Assembly: GCA_013398275.1 (NCBI GenBank)
Contig: VZSE01005944.1
Location: 1,396,378 to 1,460,377 of the forward strand
Source: Promerops cafer
Taxonomy: Eukaryota > Chordata > Aves > Passeriformes > Nectariniidae
Direction: 5' to 3'
DNA length: 64,000 nt
The notes under the pieces were generated by a model that was given only the letters and a program-made list of their open reading frames with translations, did no database searches and was not told where the DNA came from. The position numbers and the translations under genes were made by a program. Below, one piece after another: positions 62,462-64,000 of this stretch (position 1 is the first letter of the stretch; every line of letters begins with the position of its first letter).

Positions 62462-62602
62462 AAAAGGACAGGAGGTAGCCACAGCACCAAATGTGCCAGA
62501 GTTCAAGGAGTGTTCGGACTATATGCTATAAGGCACACGGTGGGTTTCTTGGGGCTGTCCTGTGCACCCCCTCCAAAGCAGGATATTCTATGATTTTATG
62601 AT
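62462..62602 (+). mobile_element. Older CR1 LINE 3' end with internal deletion
   Basis: Diverged CR1 3' terminus of a different subfamily from the 59.9 kb copy. It keeps GGAGGTAGCCACAGCACC, CAGAGTTCAAGGAGTGTTC, GGCACACGGTGGGTTTCTTG, GGGCTGTCCTGTGCA and the end GCAGGATATTCTATGATTTT. The stretch that normally lies between the TGTCCTGTGCA word and the last AGGATATTCTATG word, carrying the GGACTCGATGATCC-type motif, is missing, a loss of about 40-45 bp. It has the same orientation as the copy 2.3 kb upstream. It is non-functional. Confidence 0.85.
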
Positions 62603-64000
62603 TAATTGTGAAAAAACAGCTGCAAGAAAGGGCAATACAACAGGATGAGAACTACTCTTAGACAGTGGAACACTACAGTTTAAAGAGCTGCCACAGCTGC
62701 AAGAAACTACTCAAGAGACAGATCGATCTCATTCTCTCCAAGTTTTCACATTCTATCTCACCCAATAATTTTTAAAATACTCTGCAAAAAGCTAAGACTC
62801 AGAGCAGCTTTATTAATCTTAACAGGGAAGGAGAAGCAAGGAAAAAATATGTATTTGATCCGTTCATGTTTAGCTGCACTGAACGATTTGTTTGCAGTGT
62901 GCATTTGCATTCTATACAAAGAAGAATTACATGAAATATAGAAAGGGGAAAATATGAAAATGGCTATGAGAGGCCTCTGAGAGGCTTTATTCTAGTAAAA
63001 CTACTGAGAGGCCACCAACGGTAAAGCCTGAAAAAACATAGCTGAGCATGGCCAGAGTCCAGCAAAACAAATCAGTTTATGCATAACGTTTCCAAAAGAT
63101 TGAAGACTGCAAATCCTACACATCCAGAATGAAAATCCCATCCTGAAATCACCACACATTTCATACATGGTAGCAGATAACTAAATGTAATCAGTCACAA
63201 CCAGGGCATTCAGCACGGTCGTGCTGCAAGGTGAGATTCCTTCTTCTGTTGCCAAGACAACTCAATAGATGTTAATGGTGTAAGTTTATTTGGCAGCACT
63301 GCTCTATACCACAATGTGGATATTAATAGGGGGCCTTCAGGCATTTATAAAACATCTAGATTTTTTTTTTTTGCCATTTTTTAAAGCAGGCATAATACAC
63401 AAACAGGTATAAAATGAACACTGCTTTCTATGGAAAATTAATAGTACTCTAAAAAAAAGAGAATAATGATAATAAAAATAAGTGTACAGATCAAGTGAAG
63501 GATGGATTCTGGACCAGAATGTCCTAGAAAGGCAGGAAAGTACTTTGTCTTTATGCTTTTCCTCTGTGTGGACTCTCAGTTGCTCGGACACTGACTTGCT
63601 ATGCAACAGAAGGATTGTCTTACCACCACAGTTTCCCCACTTAGCAACCCTGGAATTATTTAACCTTTGAGCAGAGGGTAGAAATTCAATGTGGAAGGTG
63701 ATTAAAAACACTTGCAAAAAATTCAAGACGTCACCTTGCATCACCTTGTATGTTCAGCACAGTAAGCAGCTGAGTCTCACAAAAGCTTTTAAGACTTCAA
63801 CTGCCAAAGTCCACCTCTCAAGTTTACAAAAGTCAAGAAAAGCCAACAAACAACAGAAACACCATCTGGCACCTGAACTTGCTGACTCGGAGCTTTCCCA
63901 AGGCCTCTTTCTTGACAGTGGCTGTGAAGCCAGATAGTGGGATGGTGGGCAAATTGTTCAGGCTGTTCAAAGGGCCCGCAGCTGCCCCAGCACAGCAGCC
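62603..64000. other. Unique AT-rich sequence, no gene recognised
   Basis: Contains a T12 run at 63361-63372. The final 30 bp turns GC-rich (GGGCCCGCAGCTGCCCC), which may mark the start of a GC-richer feature beyond the window. Open frames here are unsupported. Confidence 0.5.

Noticed and set aside
1..64000. Search by eye for tRNA, rRNA, CRISPR arrays, bacterial operons or viral genes
   Set aside because: None found; the context is vertebrate nuclear DNA, with the solo LTR as the only retroviral trace.

Overview
This window looks like nuclear DNA of a bird, most likely from a gene desert or inside a very large intron. The organism call rests on its mobile elements. There are two CR1 LINE 3' ends with the characteristic terminal ATTCTATGATTCT-type repeats, a third CR1 piece from inside ORF2, and one retroviral LTR of a kind familiar from bird genomes. 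Interspersed repeats are otherwise sparse, the composition is AT-leaning with few CpGs, and microsatellites are short. There are no operons, no densely packed reading frames and no bacterial signals.

Layout. 1-9.3 kb: unique sequence with one unusually long open frame (338-1054) and a GC-rich open stretch behind a splice-acceptor-like site (3159-3725). 9.33-9.47 kb: the best exon candidate, on the minus strand. 9.5-15.2 kb: unique AT-rich sequence. 15.25-15.42 kb: decayed CR1 ORF2 fragment. 15.4-24.4 kb: unique sequence with small tandem repeats and a GC-richer patch near 23.4 kb. 24.4-25.6 kb: a cluster of open minus-strand segments with splice-like borders that do not join in phase. 27605-28132: assembly gap (528 N). 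28.1-37.4 kb: unique sequence with A-rich tracts, a 13-bp-stem hairpin (33180-33228) and a small exon-like segment (36517-36566, minus). 37.46-37.86 kb: solo LTR. 37.9-59.9 kb: long unique AT-rich stretch. 59.9-60.2 kb and 62.5-62.6 kb: CR1 3' ends. The rest to 64 kb is unique.

I recognise no complete protein-coding gene, tRNA, rRNA or CRISPR array. Most open frames here are what chance gives in vertebrate DNA. No undescribed system is evident. The items most worth checking are the 338-1054 frame, the candidate exons at 9.4 kb and 3.2-3.7 kb, the minus-strand cluster at 24.4-25.6 kb, and the 33.2 kb hairpin. No alignment or conservation search was possible, so all mobile-element names are by recognition only.
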